This document shows positions 23,178 through 35,485 of a stretch of DNA of 63,597 nucleotides, one piece after another. Position numbers and translations under genes: made by a program. The notes beneath the pieces are model-generated. The model saw only the letters and a list, made by a program, of their open reading frames with translations, was not told where the DNA came from and did not search any database. Each line of letters starts with the position of its first letter. The first letter of the stretch is position 1. The stretch is taken from contig KN834794.1 in assembly GCA_000827265.1 (NCBI GenBank), positions 1 through 63,597 of the forward strand, in the 5' to 3' direction. Source of the stretch: Collybiopsis luxurians FD-317 M1 (Eukaryota > Basidiomycota > Agaricomycetes > Agaricales > Omphalotaceae).

Positions 23178-24952
23178 CTAAGAGGGATAGTATGTATTGT
23201 TGTCCATTATCTCGGAAAGCAAATTTTCCTCCTTCAAGAACTTGATAGCCCTTTGCAAGTACTTGTCCGCATCATCCTCCAACCAAGACCAGTTATTTTC
23301 ATTGGTCTTGCCCAGCACATTAATCTGTTCGGGTGCCAGTTCCTGACTCTTGCTCTCAACGTTCTCAAGCCCGGAGGCATTTAGGGTATAGTAGAAGCCT
23401 TGTTCTCGAGATTTATTCTTGACCATATTGCCGAAAGGGTGCCTCACTAAGTTATAAGCCTCGAGGACACGCAGCCAGTTTTGGGGCTCTGCATGTGAGA
23501 ATAGCCGAGCCAAGATGTATCCATCCTGATATATAGATGAGTAGGTCTCTGGGACATATCAATTCAGTTACTCACTTCAATTGCCTGGCCCTATTTCATA
23601 AGTGAGGTGTGAATATGTATTTTTCATCAATTTATGTCAATTACTGACCATACCACTTCCCAAATGTGGAAGCATCGCATGCGCTGCATCCCCTAGCAGA
23701 GCAATTCGTCGTGTAACATATGTGCTCATGGGGCGGAAATCTGGAAGGGCCCAACGCGTAGGTTGATCAATGCTCTGCATCAAGTTGGGGCCAAGTCAGC
23801 GTTGAACTAGGTGAGAAAGGACAAATGGTTCACCTTGAGCAGTTGCACTACTTCATCTTCCCATCCAGAAAAAGCTTCGACTACCGCCTCAGTTGCAATG
23901 TGTTTGATTACTGGACCATCAAACGATCTTCCTTCGTTCTCAACGTTCGAAATGAAGGCCGCGACATTGATGATTTGACCTCGGATGATGGGATACGCCA
24001 CGATACTCTTCAGTCAATGGAGGTCAGATAGATATATGATCTTCAACTCAGTAAGGATAATTACCTGATTCTTGCCACAATACTGGGATTTTTTATGATC
24101 TGAGTCAGCTTTACTACTTTCATCGACGCAAGTCCCTTCACTTACAATGACAGGATCTTTTAATGTTCTATGTCCAGGATACACCTTAGCTAGAGTATCT
24201 CTAGGAATCAGTCCCCTAATAACGTTGGTTCCAGAATAGAAAAGTCCATCGGTTGGCAGTGCCTGTCTTGTAACAGACTTGACCCCATCTGCGCCAACAA
24301 GAATGTCACAAGTGGCTTCCGTGCCATTTTAGAAGAACAATTTGACTGAATTTTCCCGTTCTTCACACCGCATGAGATGGGGCGAGAGATGGATTCTGCA
24401 AAAGTCTGGGATGTTATTTAAGAGTATGCCCAGAATATCCTGGCGGTGGAAGAGAAGTGTACCACCTACGGCAATAAGTTGAGTAAGCGCAAGTCACGTA
24501 GGTTGTCTTAAAGCGAATCCTAAACCTTTCACAAAGAATTTCTCGAAAGTGAACCCATTCTGTCTATCACTGAGGCGAAATTCAAATGCCAACTCTACAG
24601 AAAGCAGGTCAGAATCCTCCAAGACATTCAATAGCGATTCCATAGTCTTACTTGAGTCCGCACTAGGCTCTTCTTCAAGTTTCTCTGCAAATTCCTTTCC
24701 CAATCCTAACGACTTTATGATCTCCCAAGTTCTGCGCCATATCGCGATTCCGGCCCCAACCTCCGTTATCTGATGGGCTTGCTCATACAGATTGACCTCA
24801 ATATTGGAGCAGCCTCTAAGGGCAACTGCAAGAGTCAATCCCCCGACTCCTCCTCCGCTGCGTGTCATAAGCTTTGAGTGAAATCAAGGCTAGAACAAAG
24901 GCACCTACATGATTGCCAAACGAAGCTTCTTGGTATTAGCGGTGGACGACAT
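23178..24952 (-). pseudogene. salicylate-hydroxylase-like FAD monooxygenase, one nonsense codon
   Basis: Exon 1 (24952-24909) and exon 2 (from 24857) join to MSSTANTKKLRLAIIGGGVGG, the FAD-binding GxGxxG start of class A aromatic hydroxylases. Later exons give GGTLLFHRQDIL, DILVGADGVKS, IVAYPIIRGQ, GDAAHAMLPHLGSGM (the second FAD motif), GQAIEDGYILARL, and a C-terminus ending at 23178. Introns of about 50-65 bases all have good sites and keep frame. The family uses NAD(P)H and FAD to hydroxylate aromatic acids such as salicylate. One TAA (24331-24329) interrupts the frame just before NGTEATCDILVGADG. No plausible intron removes it without deleting that conserved block. Everything else is intact, so the loss is recent or the base is an assembly error. 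Confidence 0.8.
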
Positions 24953-25260
24953 TGAGATGCTTTTTAGCATTAGCAAGTAAGTAGAACCAAATGAAAAGAT
25001 GATGATGAGTCGTCACTAGGCAAATTACCAAGTTGTATACTTCTTAAGGGGACCCTCGGCTTCTCTATCCCGACTTGGAGCCCGCTGGGAACGCTCCATC
25101 CGAGTCGTATGTTGGGTAGCAGTCCGTGTGGTCGCAGACCTGCAAGAGACGGCTGTGAGACTATGTAGTAAGAGAAGCTATACTATAGTAATCAAATAGT
25201 AATGCGATTGACGTCATTCCCTTGTCCTTTTTTTAAGTCGGTCACGGTGTCAAAAGCAGT
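24953..25260. other. intergenic, no gene seen
   Basis: This is the upstream flank of the minus-strand monooxygenase gene. It has no other feature I can support. Confidence 0.4.
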
Positions 25261-25454
25261 CCCCTCTAAGAGGTTGTCGCTTAAGCAATAAACCTCGTTA
25301 GAGGGGCCTGGACAGTAGAAGCAAAAATTAGCACAGGCTATTTTCAGAGTTCTCGCGGACAAAAAAGGGACTACTACTACCAAAATTTGCTCCCGGTTCC
25401 GAAGCCCTCTAACGAGGTTTAAGTATTGCTTAAGCCGACAACCTCTTAGTGGGC
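25261..25454. repeat. nested inverted repeat, MITE-like
   Basis: The arm 25261-25306 and the arm 25404-25454 are near-perfect reverse complements (both contain CTAAGAGGTTGTCG, CTTAAGCAATA and AACCTCGTTAGAGGG). Each arm is itself a small palindrome, CCCTCTAAGAGGTT against AACCTCGTTAGAGGG. About 97 bases separate the arms. It could be a tiny foldback element or two head-to-head copies of a micro-element. No target duplication is obvious. Confidence 0.7.
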
Positions 25455-27120
25455 TTGGTTACCAGGCTAGTGTCAGAGCTGCCGCAATATTTTACTAGCC
25501 ATTGCTTCGGAGTCGGAAGCGAGGATACATAGCTGAGTACACTCTAGTACAACACCAACTCGCACTACATTCAGCCCTCAGCTCTTTGTAAAGTGGCGAT
25601 TAGGTAGGACAGATTACGAATTGGCTAACTATATCTCAGCGCGCGAAATGATTGTTAAGGTCTTCTCTGGCCGTCTGTAGCGGACCTTCCGTTCATAAAT
25701 CGGAAGGATCTGTGAGAGCGATATTGTGAGTTCGTTGATACTAAAGATTCAGGTCTCGAGCAAGTGGCACTTGCATGAGATCTGTCCACCAACCATGTCA
25801 GGATTCAATATCTATGTCTTTTCCGCTTGACTTGTACCAGGGAGACTGAGATACCTAGCATTCTATAAACCATTTGACCGTAGACGCAACCTTGCGCATG
25901 CTAACGTGGGTTCTGCCAAGTCGCAAGTCCGGCCTGAGACGAAGATCGTCGCGTGTGTAAAGCATCGTACGATAACAGATATCGAGCTTGAATTCGAGAT
26001 TCGAGAGAATTGTGAGGGTTGAGGATGTCGAAGGGAAGGATTGAGAGAGGTAGTGACGTCTGAAGAATATCGCGTTAGATATAGTAACAAACGGGTTCAC
26101 CACATACTTTGGATGAGCACTGCAGCTGCGCGTTTCATTGTGACGCTTTTTGGTCCAGAGCCTCTGTTAGCTACCTCCCTCGAAGCCATGAGTTTATAAA
26201 TGCACCCATCTTCGTTACCCGAAAGCAACTTAGAATTGAGTTTCCCTCCCTGGGTCCAGCCCTTTCTTAGTCCGACCTGTGTCTAGTCCATCGACCTCCA
26301 GACCGAAGAAATGGTCCTGATCATCTTTTGCCCAATTCCGCCTTTTTTTCCCTGTCTATTTGCCAATGAATTGGCGGAATTAAGCCTAGGCGAAAGCGAG
26401 CAAGTCGAGCAATCGAAGAAGAATCAGAGTATCGAATGACGGACTGCATCTTGAAGAGTGATTCGAAAAAGGCAAACTTGGTGAGAAAAAATCAGGATTT
26501 ATCCAATTTCAAGCGAGATATATCTACCGCAGAGTCCTCTCCTTTAGCCGGTGTCGGAGGCCAGGTAATCATGGTCGAACTGTCTGTATCTTTTGTTCAG
26601 AAAATCTCTCCTGCCATCTGGATCTGTCAAGACGGACTTTACGTTCTCTTCTAGCCCTTCGAAAGCTCTTCTTCGTTTTGTTCATCATGTCGGAATATAG
26701 CATTCTGACACTAAGAGGTATCCGGCGGCTGGTAGCTTTCAAAGTTGCAGGAGATAACAAAGAAGATGCGGTGGCTCTGAAAAGATCTGAAGGGAAGAGC
26801 CGGTCGCCCAAATGTGATTGGTTTTATTACCAGAGGAATAAGGAAAGTTTTCCACTAACGGTGCTCCTAGAAAGATGTGGTACATCGACAACCCATAACA
26901 CGGTCACATGATGACGCGGCGGGCCACTCTATCGTCACTTCTTTCAATTGCCTAGAATACTCTCATTTGCTGATTCGTCTATCAGATGTGCTAAGCTTCT
27001 GCGTAGAAATTTTGAGCCAACCACTTTAATAGATTTTCTCCTTAATAATACTCGCTCGAATGCTGGCACCTCTTGCTCGGGACCTGGATTCTGAACGGCT
27101 CAAGAACATCATTCTGCAGC
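25455..27120. other. intergenic, no gene seen
   Basis: Several short open frames exist on both strands but none has family resemblance or a convincing exon chain. Confidence 0.4.
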
Positions 27121-27451
27121 TAGATGATAGTGTCTTTTAAACTCTGACTTCTGTTGCTATACAGCTCCAGGCTTGCTGCTTTGACTTCCTATCAGCGTCA
27201 AATGACACATGAGCAGACTGACGTGCGGACTGATGATTCATATACAATGTTCAATGTATTCATCATTCATGAACGACCATGACATGCTCATTGGCACTGA
27301 ATATCACGCTTCTTGTTCCAAATTCAAGCTGTTCGGTCTTCCCACACATTCCATCAGTTTTTTTTTCTTCTTCACCTTCACCTTCGATCCGGCTTATAAT
27401 CTCATCCGATCCTACTCAGGGGTAATGCAACGAGACCAATAACTTTCATCC

Positions 27452-28875
27452 ATGCATCCAGCAAAATTTTATCTCACTTTTGTCCTCCTCCCTCAACTCC
27501 TTATCGCCCCATTCCTCGCACTGCGCCCCCCAAATCCTACCTGGGCATGGTCCAATTACGCATTCTTCACCTGCATAATACTCGTTTCCCTATTCGCAGT
27601 ATCAAATCCGAGTCTCAAATCCGAAGGAGATCCCAACATCGACTCGTTACTAGGTTCTGCAGTGGGAGGATCGTTATTCAACGCGCTACACATTCTCCTC
27701 CTCGTCAATCCCATGAAGCAGTATCGGCATAAATCCGACGACGGTATGAATGGCCCGATGGAGTTGCCATGGTGGAAGAGGATTTATTGGGCAGGTTGCG
27801 CTACTTTTTCAATGAGGGGGATAGGCTGGAATTTTCAGGTGGGTCTAGATTAGACTTGCATATTGAATACGTGAGCAAGGGCTCTTTTTAGGTTCCTTAC
27901 ATCACTATCCAGCGACACAAAAGTCGTACAACCTTCATTCTCTTCGCACTTTCCCGCATTCTCAGCTTCTTCTTACTCGCAGACGTCGTTCAATATTTGA
28001 CGTATCTCACGGATAAGGCCGACGGACCTGAAAACATAATCTCTAACTTATTCGACGACCCACACACCACCTTCTATTATCTAGTTAACCGGATCGGAAA
28101 TACCGTAGCTTGGGGCCTGGAAAACTACGCCAGCTTGAGTCAACTGTACTACACCGTGGCCATTTTGAGCGTAACATTCCACATATCATCTCCAGAAGAC
28201 TGGCCCCCACTTTTCGGAAGTTGGACAGAGGCGTATTGTTTGAGGAATTTCTGGGGGTAAGTCAATCGTTCCTAATGCGAGCTTATGCTTAGTTAACTGC
28301 GTATATCGCATCCCCCAGGAAAACTTGGCACCAAATGGTCAGACGTGTAAGTCTATCTTACAGGCCATTAATCACTCAATCTCCAAAACCTTCTAACCGT
28401 AACCTCTCTCGTTCGGGACACACGCCCGTAGTTCTGCATTTCCCCAGGAAAACTCATCTCCCAAAAACTCAACCTCCAGTCCGGCTCATTATCAAACGCC
28501 TTCATCCAAATCTACATCGCATTTCTGGTTTCTGCGATCGTCCACTCCTTTGGAGACTTTCGCACCAACGATAGACTGGGAAAGTCATTCTTGTTCTTCA
28601 CGTTGCAGCCCATTGCGATTACGTTGGAGGAGGTGGTTCAAATGCAGTGGAGAACAAGTCGGTATAATGGAAACGGCCATGAAGCTGCGACTTGGAGTCT
28701 CGGATGGAGAACTGTGGGTTATGCATGGGTTTTGGTTTGGTTTATAATAACGGCGCCGCTGCATAATACAGAGGATCAAAGGACTCGGAGCTCAAATAAC
28801 TCGTCATTTTCGTTGATACATTGGCTAGTCGAAAATATTACAGTAGCACGCACAAAAAACTATCTTGTCTCCTAG
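27452..28875 (+). CDS. wax-synthase-like membrane O-acyltransferase (MBOAT_2), copy 1
   Basis: Four exons (27452-27838, 27892-28256, 28319-28346, 28432-28875) join in frame to 407 residues. The N-terminus has hydrophobic helices and the motif PPNPTWAWSNYAFF; PWWKRIYWA follows. The key signature FWGKTWHQMVRR (residues 249-260) spans exons 2 and 3 and holds the proposed catalytic His (255). The C-terminal exon has three more helices, including VSAIVHSFGDF. Relatives include plant wax synthases and the fungal trichothecene 4-O-acetyltransferase Tri7. They move an acyl group to a hydroxyl on a lipophilic acceptor in the endomembrane. The acceptor here is unknown; nearby oxygenases hint at specialised metabolism. 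All introns are canonical and the gene looks intact. Confidence 0.9.
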
Positions 28876-29329
28876 AATCTCGGAAAGCGACGAGCGCAGT
28901 AAAATTCAATTCCGAGTTATCGTTTAGCTTCTGGTGAATTTTTTCATGCATCGGAGGTTCTTATATACCGTGAATGTTTCAGGTACATGTGTGCATTGTC
29001 AAAATGGCGAAGACCGTGTACTCTCCAGAATTTTTGGAAGGTTTTTTCCCTTGTCTTCCTTATGACCGGCATCATAAGTGTGCTCATCTTGCTTTATATA
29101 CCCACTGAATACTCTTGAAAATGGTGTAGTCATATATTAAACTGTTAATAACTACTCAAGTTGTCCAATAAAGTAGGAAACTATGAAGACTGTAGTGGGA
29201 TAGAAGGGCTTTTAGATCCTTATCAGAGAAGACTATACTAGAATATGGGCAAATTAAATACAACTCACTAGAATCATTAGAATAAGTGGTTGAATGACAG
29301 CATCATATGCCTCAAGCAAATTAGAACCC
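28876..29329. other. 3' intergenic between convergent genes
   Basis: The region has no separate gene. It may contain a final short exon of the minus-strand membrane protein, which I could not place. Confidence 0.4.
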
Positions 29330-30508
29330 TCAGTCTTGGACAAGCCAGCTACCATGGATATTGCATAATACACTGCCTAAATCCAGTATAGTGTGAGCTC
29401 CTGACAAGACAGTATAGAAAGAGATTTTTACCTGAAGAATGCAAAATGCAATTCCATATTCTAGCAAAACCCAGAGCACTCTTTCTACTACAGATGTACC
29501 ATTCCCACTCATATATTCCTTGCCAAAGATGTTTATTCTTCGAGAGAGCGTCCTACAATCCAGCACTTAGGCATTGGCAGAGAAAATCTGATGCACACAT
29601 AAAACTGACCATGTTTTGTATCCAGTTGATAGAGTAGCCACTATATTCAACATCAGGGAAAAAGACCAGTAGAAATTATTCTTGACTGCTTTTCCTAGCC
29701 TTTCGCTTAGGTCCTCACTTGCATCTGGGTCTTCATTTCCATTTTCAAACCAAACAGTGACACATAAAAAAGTGAAGACTTTGGAACAATGAATAAAGGT
29801 TAAATAACCTGACTAGTGACATTCACCAACCTGTGTTGCATATGGCCAAGAAGATCCAGAGCCATTGAACCCACTTTTTTCCCCGCCATAATACCCAGGC
29901 TCTCCAGATCACCAATAAATCGCCAATTAGGAGCTATCAGGTAAATACGCAGGTGAACGACATGGTGTGCGCAAAAGGATTTGGGATAACTGACATTTAA
30001 GCTGCTCGACCATGCAATGGTGAGGACCATGAGACTTAAGGTCCTTGATTCCAAGAAAGTGATCGTTCTTTCCTCGAGAGAACCATTGGTATATGGGTGA
30101 AGGAAGAGCATACGAGTTTCCGCCAATGGCGTTATACAGGCGCTGAAGAAGGCACATGTGGTGCTCACAAGGAGACAAATCTGCAGGACAAGAGCAATCT
30201 GCCGAGGACGACTTTGAACTCCGTGCCGGCTGCATCAAAGGACATGAAAATGACTGAGTTTGGTTTAGGATATTGAATTGCTTGATACTTACGTTATCAA
30301 GTGAACAGCACATGCTGAAGTTCCAAGATACAGACCTGGCACGAACCTCGTTCACACACTTGAGTAGATCGAGTTAGGAAAATCACAAACCGAAAAGGAC
30401 GAATATAACAATGCATCCAACCATCTCGGCTCTCAAAAAGTTTCCCAGAGCAAAGAGACTGGTCAGATCATGTCTATCTGGCGTGTTGAACTGGAATTCT
30501 TCCTGCAT
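29330..30508 (-). pseudogene. multi-helix membrane protein, unit 1 copy (probably broken)
   Basis: The start ATG at 30508 (MQEEFQFNTPDRHDLT) and the following helix LRAEMVGCIVIFVLFGL match the intact copy starting at 60650. After GL this copy has two stop codons (TGA and TAA) where the partner reads FGLSFSSLDLLMYM. A very short intron there is conceivable but would be only 32 bases. The downstream exons remain similar to the partner: CRTLSRRINIFGKEYM, VLWVLLEYGIAFCILQ (with a normal GT donor after it, unlike the partner's GC). The family looks like the seven-helix proteins with conserved RARSVSWN-type loops that are frequent in Agaricomycetes. The function is unknown. Confidence 0.6.
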
Positions 30509-31158
30509 AGCTGAGAGCGAAACCTCGCAACGTTGAATGTCAGACTTATATAAAAACGCACCTGTCTCTATCTACTGGGCATTAATGCCGTCCCTTTATA
30601 TGGGATGAGTAAAGTGCTCCCGAGAGTCACGAGCTAAATACGCCGTGTTGGACTATCACACCGCAAACTGTTACCTTTGACCTGAGGTGAAAGTAAGAAT
30701 TGGCGGTGTGTATGTTGGAGCTTCCGTGATCCTCTTTGAGTTATTGATATTGGTCTATAATCTACTGACAGCTTGGACAGAATGTGGCGTCGGCTAAGAG
30801 ATTCGCAACTGTCAACGGTAGTCAAAGTTGTAGTCTAGACTCTATTAAGTACTGTACAGTTACTTACCGGTACCGAGCGAGTTCTAGCGAATTCCTTCTT
30901 TCGTTCTGTGGGTAAGTAAACCCTTTTCCTAACGCGTATGCCCACATAATCCATACACACACTCTTGAACATATAAGTACCATATGACATATTATTTGTT
31001 CAGTATTCCTCAATGTATACCTAGTCAAGTTACGAGTCCGGAATGAAATGGAGGTAACTCGTCCTTATGGTCGGTTTTTCATGGGCGCTTATGATGTATC
31101 AGTCCCGTTAGTAACCGAAACGTCTATAGATGGTCAATAGCGCTTATTTCTCGACTCT
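30509..31158. other. intergenic, end of segmental duplication unit 1
   Basis: No gene is seen. Similarity to unit 2 ends near GTGGGTAAGT at about 30910 (partner near 61095). Confidence 0.4.
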
Positions 31159-31860
31159 TTGATTTCATCAGCTTTTTTCCCCGTCTCTTTGATTTGCCCT
31201 TTGTATTCCCTCCCCAATCACCACACTCTACTAACTACCAGTGACTCCACATACTTCGGAGAATTTTCTAAAATTATTCTCTCTACATCCAACGAATGGG
31301 TGGAATCTGAGCTTGTCAGGGTCGAGAAACGCTCTTACCTACTACGTTTCCGCAAATAGCCAATGGAAAACGGCTCAATCAGATATTATTCTAGTCGTCT
31401 TCGCTCCTACCTTACCGACATCAATAACCCGCGGCATCGCAAAGCTTTGACTAAGCTTCTATCTGGAGACCACCCACTTGCCGTTGTACGCCTAACTTGG
31501 TCCGATAATCACCATGCTCCTGTCCCGTATGAAGAGCAGACTCCAGAGCACGCCCTTCTTGAGTGCCCTCATCCCCCCTTATATGAGCTCCGGAAAGTCT
31601 TCCTAGACTGTTTCTATAACACCCAACCGAACGCCCTTGCTTTCCAAAATAATATGGATCGCTGTCACTATCTCGCATATACTGCATCGTGCCGTCCCAT
31701 ATTTCCTGTCCTCACAAAATGGGTATTTGAGTCCATTTCGCTATTCGAGCACACTCCAATGTACATCCTCGCCAATACCGCCGCTAAACCACCTAAAATA
31801 CATATATAGATACTACTAAATACAAGGCTATTAGATACATAGTTCCGTATATAGACTGTA
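31159..31860 (+). pseudogene. LINE retrotransposon, 3' end of the reverse transcriptase ORF
   Basis: The frame 31363-31809 reads LTDINNPRHRKALTKLLSGD, then RLTWSDNHH, then HALLECPHPPLYELRKVF, and ends with a hydrophobic-aromatic tail (FPVLTKWVFESISLF). This is the pattern at the C-terminus of fungal LINE-type ORF2 proteins after the RNase H region: HRKALTxLLxSDHxLAVERLRW followed by a zinc-finger-like HALLxC. The frame upstream (31159-31359) continues the protein with a stop between them. The rest of the element is missing, as expected for 5'-truncated LINE copies. Confidence 0.72.
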
Positions 31861-33485
31861 CTTAATTACTTTACTTGGCCACTGTCAGGGCGGGGAGATC
31901 TCCAGCAGCGGCGTTCATCATCAGCTGTGAGCTCGTCTTCTCCTTTTGCGGTGGTCCCAGAGACGATGGTGCGTGGGGTCAGCACCAGGATAATCTCTGG
32001 AAACCGGCGTTCAGATCTTGGACCATGCCGTGTAATAAATCTTCCTTCCTTCCTTCCAGTCTTTATTTTCGGACCTTTCCTTTGTACTTCGGGCGCTCTA
32101 CAACATAGGATTCCATACAGAATTTCTCCTTCCGGACTCGTACCTGCCACGTGCACAGCGTGATGGCCCACTTTCACACGTTCCATTGCATGACTGTGAA
32201 CCACCCACTACACGTTCTTGAACTCCTAGTACATGCTACATAGGTAGTAGAGTATATGGTTTACCGTGACATTTTTAGACACGAACTTTGAAACAAGAAT
32301 CCCGAGGACTTCTTACAATACAAATCTGCAATGCCAGGGGCGCGAATGATCATGAGAAGAACTGACATTCAGATTGATAAACGCTATGCCAAGGTCAGGC
32401 CGCAGTCATTGATAAAGACGCGAAGACTTGACAATAAATTGACAACATAAGACCAAAACGGCGACTTCATGTCGCTAATCCCTGTCCAATGAAGTCCTAT
32501 CAGACAGTGGCATTTCCCGTGGTTAGAACCAACATAATTTGCAAGACCAGCACAGTCCATTACGAACACAGGCAATGAAAAAGCTCCTAGTAAACCTCCG
32601 GCGAGCCCTCCAGTAGGTTCTCAATACAATTGGAGGGAAGTCCGAGGCTGAAATTTATTTTGCACTTGGCAGTAGGCACATGCCCTACAGGATACATCAG
32701 TATCCTGATCATCATGCTCTCCGCTTCAATACAGGAGACTACACATGCCCATGAGAATGCTAGTGGAAAAGTACACTACTACTGTACCATCTTGACCAAT
32801 CCAACGCAAACTGTGATCTTGTCGGAATACTCGGCGGTGCGTCACTCGAGGGCCTATAGATGAAGTCGAGGCTCGAAGAATCTATAAATAGACACTGGTA
32901 GAATTTCATGCCAAAATACTCGAGTAATTATACTGCTTTACTGCTGGGATGTATGCTTTGATGAGTTCTGTATTTGACCTGCAAAAGCTAACATAGGGAC
33001 GCGGATGTAGGCCGTAATTATAGATGAGCAGAGAGACTGAAGGATTGTATTTCAAGAGTTCACGCCCTGAGGAGCCTTGGCAGTACAGGTTATGCAATTA
33101 TAGATGATTATTCACCTCAAAGAATCTATATCTCCTTACAAATTCTGATCCGTGCCCAAAGCCACCCTTTCTTCTACCGCATCCACGATGCCGGTTCCTA
33201 TGTCATTGATGACCTCCAATACGGCTTCAATGCTCGAGAATACATTGAAAAATTCATTTTACTAGAAATTCAGAATGGTGTCTTTCAGGAAGCCTAGCCT
33301 CTAAAGTTTAATTTGAAATTCAGTTACAGTGCATATTCAGAGTTATTTTTCGAACATCCGTTGAGAAATTATTTATGAATACGTTATGACACTATGAGAT
33401 TCCAAGTTTAGATGAGAAGAGAAGTGATGGATATGCATTGGGAGTCTTGGAACAATTACCTCTACTATTGGTGTACTAGATACCT
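31861..33485. other. intergenic with an unidentified coding-like remnant
   Basis: At about 33145-33300 (plus) a frame reads HPFFYRIHDAGSYVIDDL and ends in a stop at 33298-33300. It has a protein-like composition but no recognisable family, and no other exons could be linked. Nothing else is supported. Confidence 0.35.
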
Positions 33486-33653
33486 GTGTTAAACCTATAG
33501 TTCTACGTAAGTGCAACGATAACCTCAGAATGTAGGAGAAGTTCTTGTGTTACCTATAGTTCTACGTAAGTACAATGATAACTATAGATAGATGAGTATA
33601 TAACAAGTGTAGAAAAGATATACAGTGTACCCTCAGAACGTAGGAGAAGTTCT
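33486..33653. repeat. interleaved direct repeats, possible LTR remnant
   Basis: The block CCTATAGTTCTACGTAAGT occurs at about 33494 and 33553, and the block CCTCAGAA(T/C)GTAGGAGAAG occurs at 33523 and 33631. The interleaved order suggests a partial internal duplication. The composition resembles a solo LTR, but no TG...CA ends or target duplication were found. Confidence 0.4.
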
Positions 33654-34345
33654 GAGGGCGAAGACTGTACTCGGACTGTATAAATAGAGGAAAAATAGAT
33701 AGGTAAAAAGGTTGGAAGAATAGATAGGAAATGAAACAAGGTATGACATGCCCATGAAATGTCTGAGCAAAGATATCCGCCCGAAGTAAATCCAGGCTCC
33801 AAGAAACCTATACCTCAGGACACCAACCGCGAACATGTGACCTGATGTGCCTACGCATCCAAAGATCCTGATTTAACAACCTGCTCTAGGCCGCATCTTA
33901 CCACCGATTCAAATTTGCTACATTTCACCCTTATGATTCTATCGCTGCGCTAACAATGGTTTTTTCTTGTCAAAACACCAACAGCTGTATTTGTATTTGA
34001 CTGAGCTAAGGGTTAGTAACATCGCATCTCAAGCAGCTGAATAGTGTCTTTTAAACTTTGGCTTCTGCTGATAGCTCCAGGCCAGCTACTTTGGCTTCCT
34101 ATCGGTGTCAAATGACATGTGAACAGATTGGATTCATATACAATGTTCAATGTATTCATCATTCATGAATGACCATGACATGCTCATTCGCACTGAACAT
34201 CACGCCTCTTGTCCCAACTTCAAGCTGTTCGGTGTTCCCACACGTCCATCAATTTTTTTCTTCTTCACCTTCACCTTCGATCTGGCTTATAATCTCATCC
34301 GATCCTACTCAGCGGTAATGCAACGAGACTAATAGCTTTCATACC

Positions 34346-35266
34346 GTGCATCCAGCCAAATTTTATCTCACTTTCATCCTCCTCCCTCAAATCGTCATCG
34401 CCCCATTCATTGCCCTCCATCCCCCAAATCCTACCTGGGCATGGTCCAATTATGCATTCTTCACCTGCATTACACTCCTTTCTCTATTCGTAATATCAAA
34501 TCCAAGTCTCAGATCTGAAGGAGATCCCAACGTCAACTCGTTACTAGGTTCTGCAGTGGGAGGGTCATTGTTCAAAGCACTGCACATTCTCCTCCTCGTT
34601 GATCCTATGAAACAGTATTGACATAAACCCGACATCGGTATGAATGGTTCGATGGAGTTGCCATGGTGGAAGAGGATTTATTGGACAGGTTGCACTACTT
34701 TTTTGATGAGGGGGATAGGCTGGAATTCTCAGGTGGGTATAAGATTAGACTTGCATATTGAATACATGAGCAAGAGCTCTTTTTAGGCTCCTTACATCAC
34801 TATCCAGCGACACAAAAGCCGTACAACCTTCATACCCTTCTCACTTTCCCGCATTCTCAGCTTCTTCCTACTCGCAGACGCCGTTCAATATTTGACGTAT
34901 CTCACAGATAAGGGCGACAGACCTGAAAACTTAATCTCTAGCTTATTCAACAAGCCACACATCACCTTCTATTATCTAGTTAACCGGATTGGAAATACCG
35001 TAGCTTGGGGCTTGGAAGACTACGCCAGCTTGAGTCAGCTGTACTACACTGTGGCCATTTTAAGCGTAACATTCCACATATCACCTCCAGAAGACTCACC
35101 TCCAGAAGACTGACCTCCACTTTTCGGAAGTTGGACAGAGGCATATTGTTTGAGGAATTTCTGGGGGTAAGTCCGTCATTCATAATGCGAGGTCATGCTT
35201 AGTTGACAGCGTACATCACATCCACCAGGAAACTTGGCACCAAATGGTCAGACGTGTAAGTCTACT
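34346..35266 (+). pseudogene. MBOAT_2 acyltransferase copy 2, 5' half (exons 1-3)
   Basis: This is the second copy of the gene at 27452-28875. Exon 1 has exactly the same length (34346-34732). It is broken by loss of the start (GTG instead of ATG), a TGA where copy 1 has CGG (codon 92), a short tandem duplication in exon 2 (CCTCCAGAAGACTCA repeated, about 35086-35113) and a TGA in place of TGG there. Exon 3 ends at AGACGT and the intron begins GTAAGTCTAC, where the 23.1-kb insertion starts. The 3' half resumes at 58406. Because the gene already has several lesions outside the insertion, the insertion was not necessarily the first damage. Confidence 0.88.
35260..35266. repeat. left target-site duplication GTCTACT
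   Basis: GTCTACT here equals 58406-58412. The intact paralogue reads GTAAGTCTATCTTACAGG at this place, and joining the two flanks restores GTAAGTCTACTTTACAGG. An 8-base duplication with one mismatch (A/G before it) is also possible. Confidence 0.85.
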
Positions 35267-35284
35267 GAGCCCCAGACGCAGATA

Positions 35285-35485
35285 TTGTTAACAAATGAAT
35301 TGATAGGACCGAAGAAATGATTGTTAACAATCATTGAAGGCGTACAGTAGGAATACAAATCCATTACAAGAACCCATTGCTAGTAGTCCACAAAATGCCT
35401 CAACCATTACAAACCCTGGTTGCTAATAAATTACAAAAGTGCCCCAATCATTACAATATCCTCACCACAAAATGCTTTGTAATCT
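35285..35485. repeat. left subterminal motif array
   Basis: TTGTTAACAA stands about 19 bases from the end (35286-35295), a second copy TTGTTAACAATC lies at 35333-35344, and several ATTACAA/TTACAAA motifs follow to 35483. The right end carries the same motif in inverted orientation (58210-58385). Confidence 0.7.

Larger units (their letters stand above)
27121..31085. repeat. segmental duplication, unit 1
   Basis: This unit (acyltransferase on plus, membrane protein on minus) is repeated at about 34040-61080, where the second copy is interrupted by the 23.1-kb insertion. Similarity starts upstream of the acyltransferase (ATAGTGTCTTTTAAACT at 27128 and at 34044), covers both genes and continues to about 31080/61100 near GTGGGTAAGT. 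Unit 1 keeps an intact acyltransferase but a broken membrane-protein gene; unit 2 is the reverse. Confidence 0.75.

Noticed and set aside
33486..33653. A complete LTR retrotransposon
   Set aside because: Only short interleaved repeats exist; there is no gag/pol frame, primer site or TG...CA boundary.
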